Position numbers and translations under genes: made by a program | The notes under the pieces: generated by a model | Database searches by the model: none | Told to the model about the DNA's origin: nothing | The model's input: only the letters and a program-made list of their open reading frames with translations | Part shown: piece after piece, positions 49,989-59,318 of the stretch | Numbering within the stretch: position 1 is the first letter of the stretch | Layout: the number at the start of each line of letters is the position of its first letter | Source: Variibacter gotjawalensis | GTDB taxonomy: Bacteria > Pseudomonadota > Alphaproteobacteria > Rhizobiales > Xanthobacteraceae | Assembly: GCF_002355335.1 (NCBI RefSeq) | Contig: NZ_AP014946.1 | Location: 1,441,501-1,505,500 of the forward strand | Length of the DNA: 64,000 bases | Direction: 5' to 3'

Positions 49989-50581
49989 CAGGTGATCTTC
50001 AATTCGGCCGCAGGTGCCATCGGGAAAAACACGCCGGCCGAAACGACGCCGAACATCCGCGTTCCTTCGTGGTCGCGCTCTTCGCCGAGCGCCGCGAGAT
50101 CGTAGAACAGCGCCTGCTTCACGCGCGCCCAAAGGCCGCGGCGGATATGCAGATACGGCTTCATGCCGCCGGTGCCTTCTTCCGGCTCGAAGCGCAGCGT
50201 GTGATCGGCATCGCAGGTCACGATGTCGTCAACGTTGGTGCGAAACGTCAGCGTCTGCTCCGGCCCTTTGTTCTCGACAGTCAGCTCGACCGCGACAAAT
50301 GGCGCGTCGTCGACCGTGATGCCGACCTTCTCGACCGGCGTAACCAAGAAGTGCTTACCGTCCTCGACCTTCAGGACCGATGCAAAGAGTTTAACCAGCG
50401 GCAGACGGCCAATCGGCGACTTCATGTAAAACCAAGTGCCGTCATTGGCGATCCGCATGTCGAGATCGCCGCAGAACGGCGGATTCCACAGATGCACAGG
50501 CGGCGGGCCGCGTTTGGTGCTTTTCTGCACCTCGCCCGCCAAACCGTCCAATCCACCCTTTTGTTCGTTTTTGACGCTCAT
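49988..50581 (-). CDS. DUF1285 protein
   Basis: A 197-residue cytoplasmic protein of the DUF1285 family. Typical pieces are GGLDGLAGEVQ, DMRIANDGTWFYMKSPIGRLPLVKLFASVL and the later RGLWARVKQALFYDLA. ATG 50581 (MSVKNEQKGG) has AGGT nearby; an ATG at 50641 with GGAGGG almost touching it is a real alternative and would add 20 basic residues. First gene of the operon running to 47526. Function unknown. Confidence 0.85.
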   Translation of the reverse strand: MSVKNEQKGGLDGLAGEVQKSTKRGPPPVHLWNPPFCGDLDMRIANDGTWFYMKSPIGRLPLVKLFASVLKVEDGKHFLVTPVEKVGITVDDAPFVAVELTVENKGPEQTLTFRTNVDDIVTCDADHTLRFEPEEGTGGMKPYLHIRRGLWARVKQALFYDLAALGEERDHEGTRMFGVVSAGVFFPMAPAAELKIT

Positions 50582-50786
50582 TCGACCTGATTTCCGGTGA
50601 TATGCGGCTCTGACACGATCGTGAAGGCGGTTATCAGCCATATCCCTCCCTTAAAATAGCGTAAGCTCCATGTATCGCGAGGGGCGGCGCCGGAGATTCG
50701 CCGCTTTTTGGTCCGCTCGTTGCATATCGTACTGGGAAGTTGGACCCTACGGCGAAGTCAGACACTTTCGGGCCAAGGAGATAAGC

Positions 50787-51797
50787 ATGGCGGTTGCGAG
50801 CGGCGAAGGCCTCGAACGTTTCGAAGACATGATCGTCCGGGCAGCGGAAACCACCGCCGGCCAGATGCGTTCCGCCAAAGCCGCCATCGGCGCCGTCATC
50901 TTCGGTCAGGAAAAGGTGGTCGAGCAAGCGCTCGTCACGGTGCTCTCCGGCGGTCACGCGCTGCTGATCGGCGTCCCGGGTCTCGCCAAGACGAAGCTCG
51001 TCGAGACGATGGGCACCGTGCTAGGCCTCAACGCCCGCCGCATCCAATTCACCCCAGACCTGATGCCGTCGGACATTCTGGGGTCCGAAGTGCTCGAGGA
51101 AGGGCAGGGTGGCCGCCGCGCCTTCCGCTTCATTCCGGGCCCGGTCTTCGCACAGCTCCTGATGGCGGACGAAATCAACCGCGCCTCGCCGCGCACGCAG
51201 TCCGCGCTGCTGCAGGCGATGCAGGAGCAGCACGTCACCGTCGCGGGCGCCCGCCACGATCTGCCGGCGCCGTTCCACGTCCTCGCGACGCAGAATCCGC
51301 TCGAGCAGGAAGGCACCTACCCCTTGCCGGAAGCCCAGCTCGACCGCTTCATGATGGAAATCGACGTCGACTATCCGGACCTCGAAGCCGAGCGGAAGAT
51401 ACTGTTCGACACCACCGGCGCCGACGAAGCTAAAGCCAAGGCCGCGATGACCGCCGAAGATTTGATCACGGCGCAGCGCCTCGTGCGCCGCTTGCCGGTC
51501 GGCGAGTCGGTTGTTGAGGCGATCCTGCAACTCGTGCGCTCGGCACGTCCGGGTCCCGAAAGCGGCGAACTCGCCCGCGCGATCGCCTGGGGCCCCGGCC
51601 CCCGCGCCAGCCAGGCGCTTATGCTCGCCGTCCGCGCCAAGGCCCTGCTTGATGGACGCTTGGCGCCCTCGATCGACGACGTGCTGACGCTTGCCGAGCC
51701 TGTGCTGAAGCATCGTATGGCGCTCACGTTCTCGGCGCGTGCCGAAGGCGAGACGGTCGGTGCCGTCATCGGCCGCCTGAAGGCGCGCCTAGGCTAA
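50787..51797 (+). CDS. MoxR-family AAA ATPase
   Basis: A 336-residue MoxR-type chaperone ATPase. Walker A GVPGLAKTK, Walker B LLMADEINRASPRTQSALL, sensor region ATQNPLEQEGTYPLPEAQLDRFM, and a C-terminal lid are clear. It is thought to mature or activate partner proteins, usually the DUF58/von Willebrand proteins coded next to it. ATG 50787 follows AAGGAG; the upstream frame is discarded. First gene of a four-gene operon (MoxR, DUF58, two large membrane proteins). Confidence 0.95.
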   Translation: MAVASGEGLERFEDMIVRAAETTAGQMRSAKAAIGAVIFGQEKVVEQALVTVLSGGHALLIGVPGLAKTKLVETMGTVLGLNARRIQFTPDLMPSDILGSEVLEEGQGGRRAFRFIPGPVFAQLLMADEINRASPRTQSALLQAMQEQHVTVAGARHDLPAPFHVLATQNPLEQEGTYPLPEAQLDRFMMEIDVDYPDLEAERKILFDTTGADEAKAKAAMTAEDLITAQRLVRRLPVGESVVEAILQLVRSARPGPESGELARAIAWGPGPRASQALMLAVRAKALLDGRLAPSIDDVLTLAEPVLKHRMALTFSARAEGETVGAVIGRLKARLG

Positions 51798-51800
51798 CGA

Positions 51801-52751
51801 ATGGCAGAAACCAAAACGCCGGAATTCTCCAACGACGTCCGCCGCGCCATCGGCGAGGGCCGCACGTTGGCGGCGTCGATGCCGCGTTTGATGCTGGAAG
51901 CCCGCCGGATTGCCGCGACCGTCGTGCATGGGTTGCACGGCCGGCGTCGCGCCGGCGTCGGCGAGAATTTCTGGCAGTACCGCCGCTTCACCTCGGGCGA
52001 GCCCGCGCATCGCGTCGACTGGCGCCGCTCCGCGCGCGACGACAATCTTTATGTCCGCGAGCGCGAATGGGAAGCTGCCCACACCGTCTGGATTTGGCCG
52101 GATCGCTCGCCCTCTATGTCGTTCGTTTCGGACGAGCGCCGCGACACGAAGCTCGAGCGTTCGCTGACGATCGCCTTTGCGCTGGCCGAAATTCTCGTCG
52201 AAGGCGGCGAACGCGTCGGCGTTCCCGGCGTGATGCGTCCGACCGCGAGCCGTAACGTGATCGACACGATCGCGCAGTCGGTGCTGCACGATGCGTCGGG
52301 CCGCACCAGTTTGCCGCCGAATTTCTCCGCCTCGCGATTGTCGGAAGTCATTCTGCTGTCGGATTTCTGGTCGCCGATCGATGAAATTCGCGCCACGCTG
52401 ACGCAAGTCGCAGGCTCCGGTGTCCATGGCCATCTCGTGCAGGTCGTCGATCCGGCCGAAGAAACCTTCCCGTATTCGGGCCGCGTCGAATTCGTCGAGC
52501 CGGAAGGCGCCGGCAGCATCACGGCGGGCCGCGCCGAGACGTGGCGCAAGGACTATGAGGTGCGTCTCGCGCAGCATCGCGACGCCTTACGTGCCGAAGC
52601 CGCGCAGCGCGGCTGGACCTTCACGATTCATCGCACCGACCGCCCGGTCGGCGATCTGCTGTTGCGGCTGCATGCGCGCCTCGGCGCCGGCGGCGACACG
52701 GCCGACTACCGCAATCAAGCGAGCGCTTCCGCCAACCAGGGAGCTGCCTGA
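51801..52751 (+). CDS. DUF58 protein
   Basis: A 316-residue protein with the DUF58 motif RRFTSGEPAHRVDWRRSARDDNLYVREREWE (read in parts) and an adjoining von Willebrand-like region (VWIWPDRSPSMSF) with a MIDAS-like Asp-x-Ser. These are usual partners of MoxR ATPases. It starts three bases after the MoxR stop, and its stop overlaps the next start by one base. Confidence 0.92.
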   Translation: MAETKTPEFSNDVRRAIGEGRTLAASMPRLMLEARRIAATVVHGLHGRRRAGVGENFWQYRRFTSGEPAHRVDWRRSARDDNLYVREREWEAAHTVWIWPDRSPSMSFVSDERRDTKLERSLTIAFALAEILVEGGERVGVPGVMRPTASRNVIDTIAQSVLHDASGRTSLPPNFSASRLSEVILLSDFWSPIDEIRATLTQVAGSGVHGHLVQVVDPAEETFPYSGRVEFVEPEGAGSITAGRAETWRKDYEVRLAQHRDALRAEAAQRGWTFTIHRTDRPVGDLLLRLHARLGAGGDTADYRNQASASANQGAA

Positions 52752-55555
52752 TGCTGGGCCTCCCGCTCGCATTCACAGCGCCCTGGATCCTTATCGGACT
52801 AGCAAGCCTGCCCGTACTGTGGTGGCTGCTGCGTCTCGTGCCCCCGCGTCCTCGCGTCGTGCACTTCCCGCCGACACGCATTCTGTTCGACATCGCGCCG
52901 AAGGAAGAAACGCCGTCGCGCACGCCGTGGTGGCTCACGCTGCTGCGACTGCTGCTCGCTGCGCTTCTCATTCTCGCGGCCGCCGGGCCGCTGTGGAATC
53001 CGCCGGTCGGCGTCGAGGCGAGCAAACGCCCCATCCTCATGCTGCTCGATGACGGCTGGTCATCGGCCGCCGCTTGGGACCAGCGCCTGCGCAGCGCGGA
53101 CGATATCGCGAGCCGCGCGGAGGCCGATGGCCGTGCCGTCGCGTTGATGCCGCTGTCCGAGGTCCTGCAAGACTTGTCGCTGCAGGTTGCCGGCGCAGCG
53201 CGCGTGCGCGCGTCACAGCTCAAGCCGAAGCCGCAGACGGTCGAGCGCGCAGAAGCGCTGCCCACGATCCAGCGCTTCCTCAACGGCACGCCGGACGTCG
53301 ACATCGTCTGGCTCAGCGACGGCGTCGACATCGGCAACGCGCAGGATTTCGTGCGTGGCCTCAAGGGCGTCGCGAAAGACAACAACATCAGTGTTATCGC
53401 CGGTGGCTTGCCGCCCGCGCATGCACTTGCGGCGGCCGAGAACACAGCGGGCTCGCTCACCGTGAAAGTTCTGCGCGCTGAGCCTTCGCGTGGCGAGCCA
53501 AACGCCGGCGTCGTGCGCGCGCTCGACCTCAAGGGCCTGCCGCTCGGCGAAGGGCGCTACGCGTTCAAGTCCGGCGAGAAGGAAACCGACGCGGTGATCG
53601 ATCTTCCGGTCGAAATCCGCAACGATGTCGCGCGCATGGAGATCGCGGGCGAGCGCTCGGCCGGGGTTGTTCAGCTGCTCGACAAGCGCTGGCGCCGCCG
53701 CACCATCGGCGTCGTCTCGGGTGCCTCGGTCGACACCGCGCAGCCGCTGCTCGCTTCGACCTTCTATCTCTCCCGCGCACTCGCGCCGTTCGCCGACGTG
53801 CGTCTCGCCGAAGCTGTCGCTCCGGCCGAGGGCGTTCGCCGCTTCCTCGATCAAAATCTGCCGCTGCTGATCCTCGCCGACGTCGGCAATGTGGGCGATG
53901 CACGCGATCGTCTCGCGCGCTGGGTGGAGCAGGGCGGCGTGCTGGTCCGCTTCGCGGGCCCGCGCCTTGCGGCAGCCGACGACGATCTCGTGCCGGTCAA
54001 ACTCCGCCGCGGCGGCCGCACGCTCGGCGGTTCTTTGACGTGGGAGCAGCCGCAGCAGCTCGCGAGCTTCGGCCGCGATACGGCTTTCACCGGCATGCCG
54101 GTGCCGAACGATGTTACGGTCACGCGTCAGGTGCTCGCCGAGCCCGACGCAACGCTCGCCGACCGCACCTGGGCGTCGCTCGGCGACGGCACGCCGTTGG
54201 TGACTGCAGTCAAGCGCGGCCGCGGCATGATCGTGCTGTTCCACGTCACGGCCGACACGCGCTGGTCCGATCTGCCGCTGTCCGGCAGCTTCGTCGATAT
54301 GCTCAAGCGCATCGTCAATATCGCGGGCTCCGCCGCGGCCGAAACAACCACCGCGAACGGTGAAACCCGCGAAGTCGTGCCGCCGTCCCGCGTGCTCGAT
54401 GGTTTCGGTGCCTTCACGGTGCCACCCCCCAGTGTGCGTCCGGTCCCGGCGCGCTATAGTGGGCGCGGAACTGCGGAATACCCCCCGGGGTTCTATGGTC
54501 CGCCGGAGGGCCTGGTAGCCGTGAACACGCTGACGCCGACGGATCGCATCGCCCCGGTCGACTTCTCGCCGCTCGGCGGGCGCGTCGAGCCGTATCGTGT
54601 CGGCGAGCCGCAGGATCTGCGTGGCCTGCTCTTCATGGGCGCGCTCGCGCTGATGCTGCTCGATGCACTCGTCGTCTTCTGGCTCGCGGGCGGAGCCGCT
54701 CGCTTCGTGCGAGGCCGGCGCACTGCGACTGCCGCCATTCTGCTCGCCGTCCTTGCGGGCGCCCTGGCCGTCTCGACGCCTTACGCGAACGCACAGGACG
54801 AACCGCAAATCAAATCCGCGCTGGAGACGAAGCTCGCTTACGTCATCACGGGCGACGCCGAAGTCGATGCCATCAGCAAATCGGGCCTGCAAGGTCTGAC
54901 GTTGTTCCTCGCGCAGCGCACCGCGCTCGAAGCCGGAGAGCCGATCGGCCTCGACATCACGAAAGACGAACTCGCTTTTTATCCGCTGATCTACTGGCCG
55001 ATCGTTGCGGGCGCACAGAAGCCGACGCCCGAAACGCTTTCGCGCATAGACACGTATATGAAGCAGGGCGGCACCGTATTGTTCGACACGCGCGATGCGA
55101 TCGAAGCGACGCCCGGCAACGAGAGCAACACGCCCGGCATGGTGACGCTGCGCAGCATTCTGTCGGGTCTCGACGTGCCGGCGCTTGAACCGGTTCCCCG
55201 CGAGCACGTGCTGACGAAGACGTTCTTCCTGCTCAAGGATTTCTGGGGCCGCTTCTCGGCCGGCCAGCTTTGGGTCGAAGCGTTGCCGAACGATGTAGAC
55301 GAAGAAGAGCGCGAGAAGCGTCCGGCCCGCGCGGGCGATGGCGTCTCGTCCGTCCTCATCACGTCGAACGATCTCGCCGGCGCGTGGGCGACGCGGCCGG
55401 ACGGCCAGCCGACGCTACCGCTGACACCAGGCGAACCGCGCCAGCGCGAAATGGCGTTCCGCGCCGGCGTCAACATCGTGATCTACACCCTGACAGGCAA
55501 CTACAAAGCCGATCAGGTCCACGTGCCCGCGCTGCTCGAGCGGCTCGGTCAGTAG
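52751..55555 (+). CDS. Large BatA-like membrane protein with C-terminal DUF4159
   Basis: A 934-residue protein. The N-terminus is BatA-like: two membrane helices (IGLASLPVLWWLLRLV, LLRLLLAALLILAAAGPLW) and a von Willebrand-type segment starting LMLLDDGWSSAAAW. A central region with further helices near residues 625-680 is followed by a C-terminal DUF4159 domain (about 690-934) beginning after an internal signal-like stretch (ALAVSTPYANAQ) and including YMKQGGTVLFDTRD. It works with MoxR and DUF58 upstream, probably at the envelope. The start overlaps the DUF58 stop. Confidence 0.88.
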   Translation: MLGLPLAFTAPWILIGLASLPVLWWLLRLVPPRPRVVHFPPTRILFDIAPKEETPSRTPWWLTLLRLLLAALLILAAAGPLWNPPVGVEASKRPILMLLDDGWSSAAAWDQRLRSADDIASRAEADGRAVALMPLSEVLQDLSLQVAGAARVRASQLKPKPQTVERAEALPTIQRFLNGTPDVDIVWLSDGVDIGNAQDFVRGLKGVAKDNNISVIAGGLPPAHALAAAENTAGSLTVKVLRAEPSRGEPNAGVVRALDLKGLPLGEGRYAFKSGEKETDAVIDLPVEIRNDVARMEIAGERSAGVVQLLDKRWRRRTIGVVSGASVDTAQPLLASTFYLSRALAPFADVRLAEAVAPAEGVRRFLDQNLPLLILADVGNVGDARDRLARWVEQGGVLVRFAGPRLAAADDDLVPVKLRRGGRTLGGSLTWEQPQQLASFGRDTAFTGMPVPNDVTVTRQVLAEPDATLADRTWASLGDGTPLVTAVKRGRGMIVLFHVTADTRWSDLPLSGSFVDMLKRIVNIAGSAAAETTTANGETREVVPPSRVLDGFGAFTVPPPSVRPVPARYSGRGTAEYPPGFYGPPEGLVAVNTLTPTDRIAPVDFSPLGGRVEPYRVGEPQDLRGLLFMGALALMLLDALVVFWLAGGAARFVRGRRTATAAILLAVLAGALAVSTPYANAQDEPQIKSALETKLAYVITGDAEVDAISKSGLQGLTLFLAQRTALEAGEPIGLDITKDELAFYPLIYWPIVAGAQKPTPETLSRIDTYMKQGGTVLFDTRDAIEATPGNESNTPGMVTLRSILSGLDVPALEPVPREHVLTKTFFLLKDFWGRFSAGQLWVEALPNDVDEEEREKRPARAGDGVSSVLITSNDLAGAWATRPDGQPTLPLTPGEPRQREMAFRAGVNIVIYTLTGNYKADQVHVPALLERLGQ

Positions 55556-55564
55556 GAGTTTGGT

Positions 55565-57625
55565 TTGAATTTCGGGATTGCATTCTCGCCGTTGGTGCCG
55601 GTCACCGTGCTCTGGGTGGCGCTTGCCGCCGTTGCCGTGATCGCGCTGCTGTTGTTTATCTCCCGCGCACGCGGCGCGGTGATCCGCACGGCCGCGTTGC
55701 TGCTGCTGATCGGCGCGCTCGCCAATCCCTCCTTCACGCGCGAAGACCGCGAACCTCTGACGTCCGTCGCCGCCGTCATCATCGACAAGAGCCCCAGCCA
55801 AGCTTTCGGCGATCGCGCGCAACAGACAGAAGCCGCACGCGCCGCGCTGGCCGAACGCCTCGGCCGCATTCCGGGCCTTGAAGTCCGGTTCGCCGAAGCC
55901 GGTCAGGCCGACGGCGAGACCGACGGGACGCGTCTTTTCTCGGCGCTGAACGCGACGTTGGCGGACGTGCCGCCGGATCGTGTCGCCGGCGCGATCTTCA
56001 TAACGGACGGCCGTGTGCATGACGTGCCGGCCGATGCTGCCGAACTCGGCTTCCGTGCGCCCGTGCATGCGCTCGTCACCGGCCGCCCGAACGAACGCGA
56101 TCGCCGTGTCGCGCTCGAGGCGACGCCGCGCTTCGGAATCGTTGGGCAGCAGCAGACCATCACGTATCGCGTCGAGGACCATGGCAACCCGCCTGGCCCG
56201 GTGCGCGTCACCATTCGCCGCGACGGCGAGACCGTCGACGCACAGACCGTGCAGGCCGGCCGCTCGACCAAAGTCTCCGTCACGATCCCGCATGCCGGGC
56301 AAAACATCATCGAGATCGAAGCGGCGCCGCTCGAAGGCGAGCTCACGCAGGTCAACAATCGCGCGGTCGTCTCGATTGACGGCGTGCGCGACAAGCTGCG
56401 CGTGCTGCTCGTCTCCGGCGAACCGCACGCGGGCGAGCGCACCTGGCGCAATCTTTTGAAGTCGGACGCCGCCGTCGACCTCGTCCACTTCACCATTTTG
56501 CGTCCGCCGGAAAAGCAAGACGGCACGCCGATCAACGAATTGTCGCTGATCGCATTCCCGACGCGCGAATTGTTCCAGCAGCGCATCGGCGACTTCCATC
56601 TGATCATCTTCGATCGCTACGCGCGTCAAGGCGTGCTGCCGCTGATCTATTTCGACAACATCGCGCGCTATGTCCGTGATGGCGGCGCCGTGCTGATCGC
56701 GGCCGGCCCCGATTACGCGAGCCAGACGTCGCTGTGGCGCACGCCGCTTGAGCCTATCCTTCCGGCCGAGCCGACGGGCACCACAATCGACGAGCCGTAT
56801 CACGCCAAACTCTCCGACGTCGGCAAGCGTCACCCGGTGACGCGCGGCCTCGAAGGCGGTGCGTCGGATCCGCCGAAGTGGAGTCGCTGGTTCCGCCTCG
56901 TCGATACGCGCAACACCACCGGCATGCCGCTCCTGCAGGGCCCGGGCGATCGTCCCGCGCTTGTGCTGCAACGTCACGGCGAAGGCCGCGTCGCGTTGCT
57001 GCTCTCAGATCACATTTGGCTCTGGGCGCGCGGCTACGAAGGCGGGGGCCCGCACATCGATCTACTGCGCCGTCTCTCGCACTGGCTAATGAAACAGCCG
57101 GATCTCGAAGAGGAAGCACTGCGTCTCGTCGTCAGCGGCAAGACGCTGCAGGTGCGCCGCCAAACGATGGCCGAGTCGGTCGAACCCATCAAGCTGACGT
57201 CGCCGACCGGCGAGACGCGTCAGCTGGTATTGACCGCGAACGACAACGGCTTGTGGCAAGGCAGCATCGAGGTCAACGAGCTTGGACTCTGGCGCGCCAC
57301 GGACGGCAAACTCACAGCATTGATCAATGTCGGCCCGGCTAACCCGCGCGAATTCGCCGAGGTCACGTCGACGACTGAGGTAATGGCGCCGATCGCCGCA
57401 GCAACCGGCGGCGACTCCCGCCGTCTCGGCAACGACGGCGCGACGCCGCGCGTTCTCGGCGTCCGCACCAGCGAGATATTCCGCGGCGACGATTGGATCG
57501 GCCTCAAGATGCGGCAGGCCACCGTCGTGCGCGGCATCGGCGTCTTGCCGGTCTTCGCCGGCTTGCTCGGCCTGTTGCTGCTGATCGGCAGCCTCGCCGC
57601 AACTTGGGCGCGCGAAGGGCGATAG
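55565..57625 (+). CDS. Large membrane protein of the MoxR operon (glutamine-amidotransferase-like fold)
   Basis: A 686-residue protein: two N-terminal helices (LWVALAAVAVIALLLFI, TAALLLLIGALA), a von Willebrand-like region (VAAVIIDKSPSQAFGDRAQQ), an Ig-like part, then a domain with the amidotransferase-like fold seen in similar operons (VRVLLVSGEPHAGER region, VRDGGAVLIAAGPDYAS), and a final C-terminal helix (VFAGLLGLLLLIGSLAATW). The start is TTG at 55565, nine bases after the previous stop with a GGAG site. Last gene of the operon. Function unknown. Confidence 0.87.
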   Translation: MNFGIAFSPLVPVTVLWVALAAVAVIALLLFISRARGAVIRTAALLLLIGALANPSFTREDREPLTSVAAVIIDKSPSQAFGDRAQQTEAARAALAERLGRIPGLEVRFAEAGQADGETDGTRLFSALNATLADVPPDRVAGAIFITDGRVHDVPADAAELGFRAPVHALVTGRPNERDRRVALEATPRFGIVGQQQTITYRVEDHGNPPGPVRVTIRRDGETVDAQTVQAGRSTKVSVTIPHAGQNIIEIEAAPLEGELTQVNNRAVVSIDGVRDKLRVLLVSGEPHAGERTWRNLLKSDAAVDLVHFTILRPPEKQDGTPINELSLIAFPTRELFQQRIGDFHLIIFDRYARQGVLPLIYFDNIARYVRDGGAVLIAAGPDYASQTSLWRTPLEPILPAEPTGTTIDEPYHAKLSDVGKRHPVTRGLEGGASDPPKWSRWFRLVDTRNTTGMPLLQGPGDRPALVLQRHGEGRVALLLSDHIWLWARGYEGGGPHIDLLRRLSHWLMKQPDLEEEALRLVVSGKTLQVRRQTMAESVEPIKLTSPTGETRQLVLTANDNGLWQGSIEVNELGLWRATDGKLTALINVGPANPREFAEVTSTTEVMAPIAAATGGDSRRLGNDGATPRVLGVRTSEIFRGDDWIGLKMRQATVVRGIGVLPVFAGLLGLLLLIGSLAATWAREGR

Positions 57626-57645
57626 CCCCAGAAGGCCGCTGACAG

Positions 57646-58728
57646 TTAAAGCTGCGCCATCACGGCTTTGGTAACTTCGGCGGTGCCGTCGCGTCCGCCG
57701 AACTCGAACGGCTTCAGTCCATTCGCGAACGCCTTGTCGACGGCCGATTCGATCTGCGTCGCGGCTTCCGCCGCAGCCGGGTGATCGTGTTTCTCGGCAA
57801 GCCAATCGAGCATCATCGCGGTGGAGAGGAGCATCGCGGTTGGGTTCGCTTTGCCTTGCCCCATGATGTCGGGCGCGGTGCCGTGACAGGGCTGAAACAC
57901 CGCATGCGTGTCGCCGATGTCGGCGGATGGCGCCATGACCATTCCGCCGACGAGACCGGCGGTGAGATCGGACAGAATATCGCCGAACATGTTCTCGGTG
58001 ACGAGCACGTCGAAATCCCACGGGCGTCGTACCAGCGCGGCGCAAACTGCGTCGATATAGGTGTGATCCGGTGTCGCGCCGTTCTGCAGCTTGGCGCGCT
58101 CGTCGGAGATCTGCCGGAAGTAAGCAAAGGCGCGGAAGACGTTCGCTTTGTCGACGCAGGTGCAGACACCTTTGCCACCCTTGGCTTTGCGCCGTGCCGC
58201 GAGCTTGAGCGAGAAATCGAACAGGCGCTCAGACGTGCGCCGGGTGATCACCATCGTTTCGCGCGCATCATCGTGCGTGACAACACCTTTGCCCATCGAA
58301 GCGAAGAGGCCTTCGGTCGACTCGCGGATGACGACGAGATCGATCCCACGCTCGGACGCGCCGACGATCGGGCTCCACGCGCCCGGGATCAGACGTGCGG
58401 GGCGAACGCCCGCGTAGAGATCGAAGATGAGCCGCAGTTCGATCTGCGGCGCGATCTCAGTTCCGTCCGGACGCCGCACGTCCGGCAAACCGCAAGCGCC
58501 GAGCAGGATAGCGTCGGCCTCGCGGCAGAGCTTCACGGTCGATTCCGGCATCGACTCGCCGGTCTCGCGAAAATGGCCTGCGCCCGCCGGCGCTTCGCTG
58601 AAGCGAAAGCTCAAGCCGGGTGTCGTCTTTTGGATGTGTTCCAACATGGCGAGCGCCGGCTTCATGACTTCGATGCCGATGCCATCTCCAGGCAGCACCG
58701 CTATGTGAAAACTGTCGTTTGCGCGCAT
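57646..58728 (-). CDS. Isocitrate/isopropylmalate dehydrogenase family enzyme
   Basis: A 360-residue NAD(P)-dependent beta-decarboxylating dehydrogenase. Motifs are VLPGDGIGIEVM, ELRLIFDLYAGVRPARL (substrate Arg residues), VIRESTEGLFAS, VDKANVFRAFAYF and LVTENMFGDILSDLTAGLVGG, and the late CHGTAPDIMGQGKANPTAM. The variant RESTEG instead of the strict leuB pattern and the absence of leuCD neighbours suggest a homoisocitrate-, tartrate- or 3-isopropylmalate-like substrate rather than leucine synthesis itself. ATG 58728 (MRANDSFHIAVLPG) is chosen over a GTG-type start twelve residues earlier. Confidence 0.88.
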   Translation of the reverse strand: MRANDSFHIAVLPGDGIGIEVMKPALAMLEHIQKTTPGLSFRFSEAPAGAGHFRETGESMPESTVKLCREADAILLGACGLPDVRRPDGTEIAPQIELRLIFDLYAGVRPARLIPGAWSPIVGASERGIDLVVIRESTEGLFASMGKGVVTHDDARETMVITRRTSERLFDFSLKLAARRKAKGGKGVCTCVDKANVFRAFAYFRQISDERAKLQNGATPDHTYIDAVCAALVRRPWDFDVLVTENMFGDILSDLTAGLVGGMVMAPSADIGDTHAVFQPCHGTAPDIMGQGKANPTAMLLSTAMMLDWLAEKHDHPAAAEAATQIESAVDKAFANGLKPFEFGGRDGTAEVTKAVMAQL

Positions 58729-58862
58729 AGCCACTTTCTGCAAGATCCGAAGTGGCCGAACCATAGAGCCCCGCGTAACGGGTGCAAGCGCTCAATCAGC
58801 GGTGGCGGCGTCGCGCCCGGCGACGAGAATTCCAAAGTCAGAAGAATTCCATCGGAGGAAAC

Positions 58863-59136
58863 ATGAGCGCCGTGAAGCAGTTCAATGATGTCATCGACGG
58901 CCAACCGCACGTCTTACGGTCTGGTTGCATCAGCGTGGACGAACGACGGCGCGCGCCAGATGCGCATGATGAAGGCACTGCGTGCCGGACAAGTGTTCAT
59001 CAACGCGTATGGCGCGGCGGGAGGCATCGAGCTTCCGTTCGGCGGCTTCAAGAAATCCAGTCACGGCCGCGAGAAAGGTTTTGACGCGCTATACGAATTC
59101 TCGGCAACGAAAACGGCGGTGGTCAAACACGGCTAG
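58863..59136 (+). pseudogene. Aldehyde dehydrogenase remnant (N- and C-terminal ends joined)
   Basis: An intact start with GGAGGA ribosome site reads MSAVKQFNDVIDGQP, the usual beginning of an aldehyde dehydrogenase. From about 58915, in another frame, follows the C-terminal end of such an enzyme (YGLVASAWTNDGARQM, RAGQVFINAYGA, ELPFGGFKKSSHGREKG) to the stop at 59136. About 400 internal residues, including the catalytic Cys and Glu, are missing. The gene is therefore a recent internal deletion product and not functional. Confidence 0.85.
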
Positions 59137-59318
59137 TTCTTAAGCTGCACAGAAATCGGCATTGCTCTTGCTTGTTGATGCGCTTCGAGGCCGATCAGGT
59201 GCGGCGGGTCGACCTTTCGTTGATGAATTGTTGCAAAAGACCGCGTTTAAGATAACCCATTGAGAGGCTGGTCGGTCGGATCAGACTCTCGTCGCATTTT
59301 GATGCCATCGAGAACGAC

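Noticed and set aside
53213..55207. Minus-strand frame of 664 codons
   Set aside because: Antisense shadow of the large BatA-like gene; low-complexity charged composition and no motif.
55415..56977. Minus-strand frame of 520 codons
   Set aside because: Antisense to the last gene of the MoxR operon, Arg/Asp/Gln-rich, no recognisable domain.
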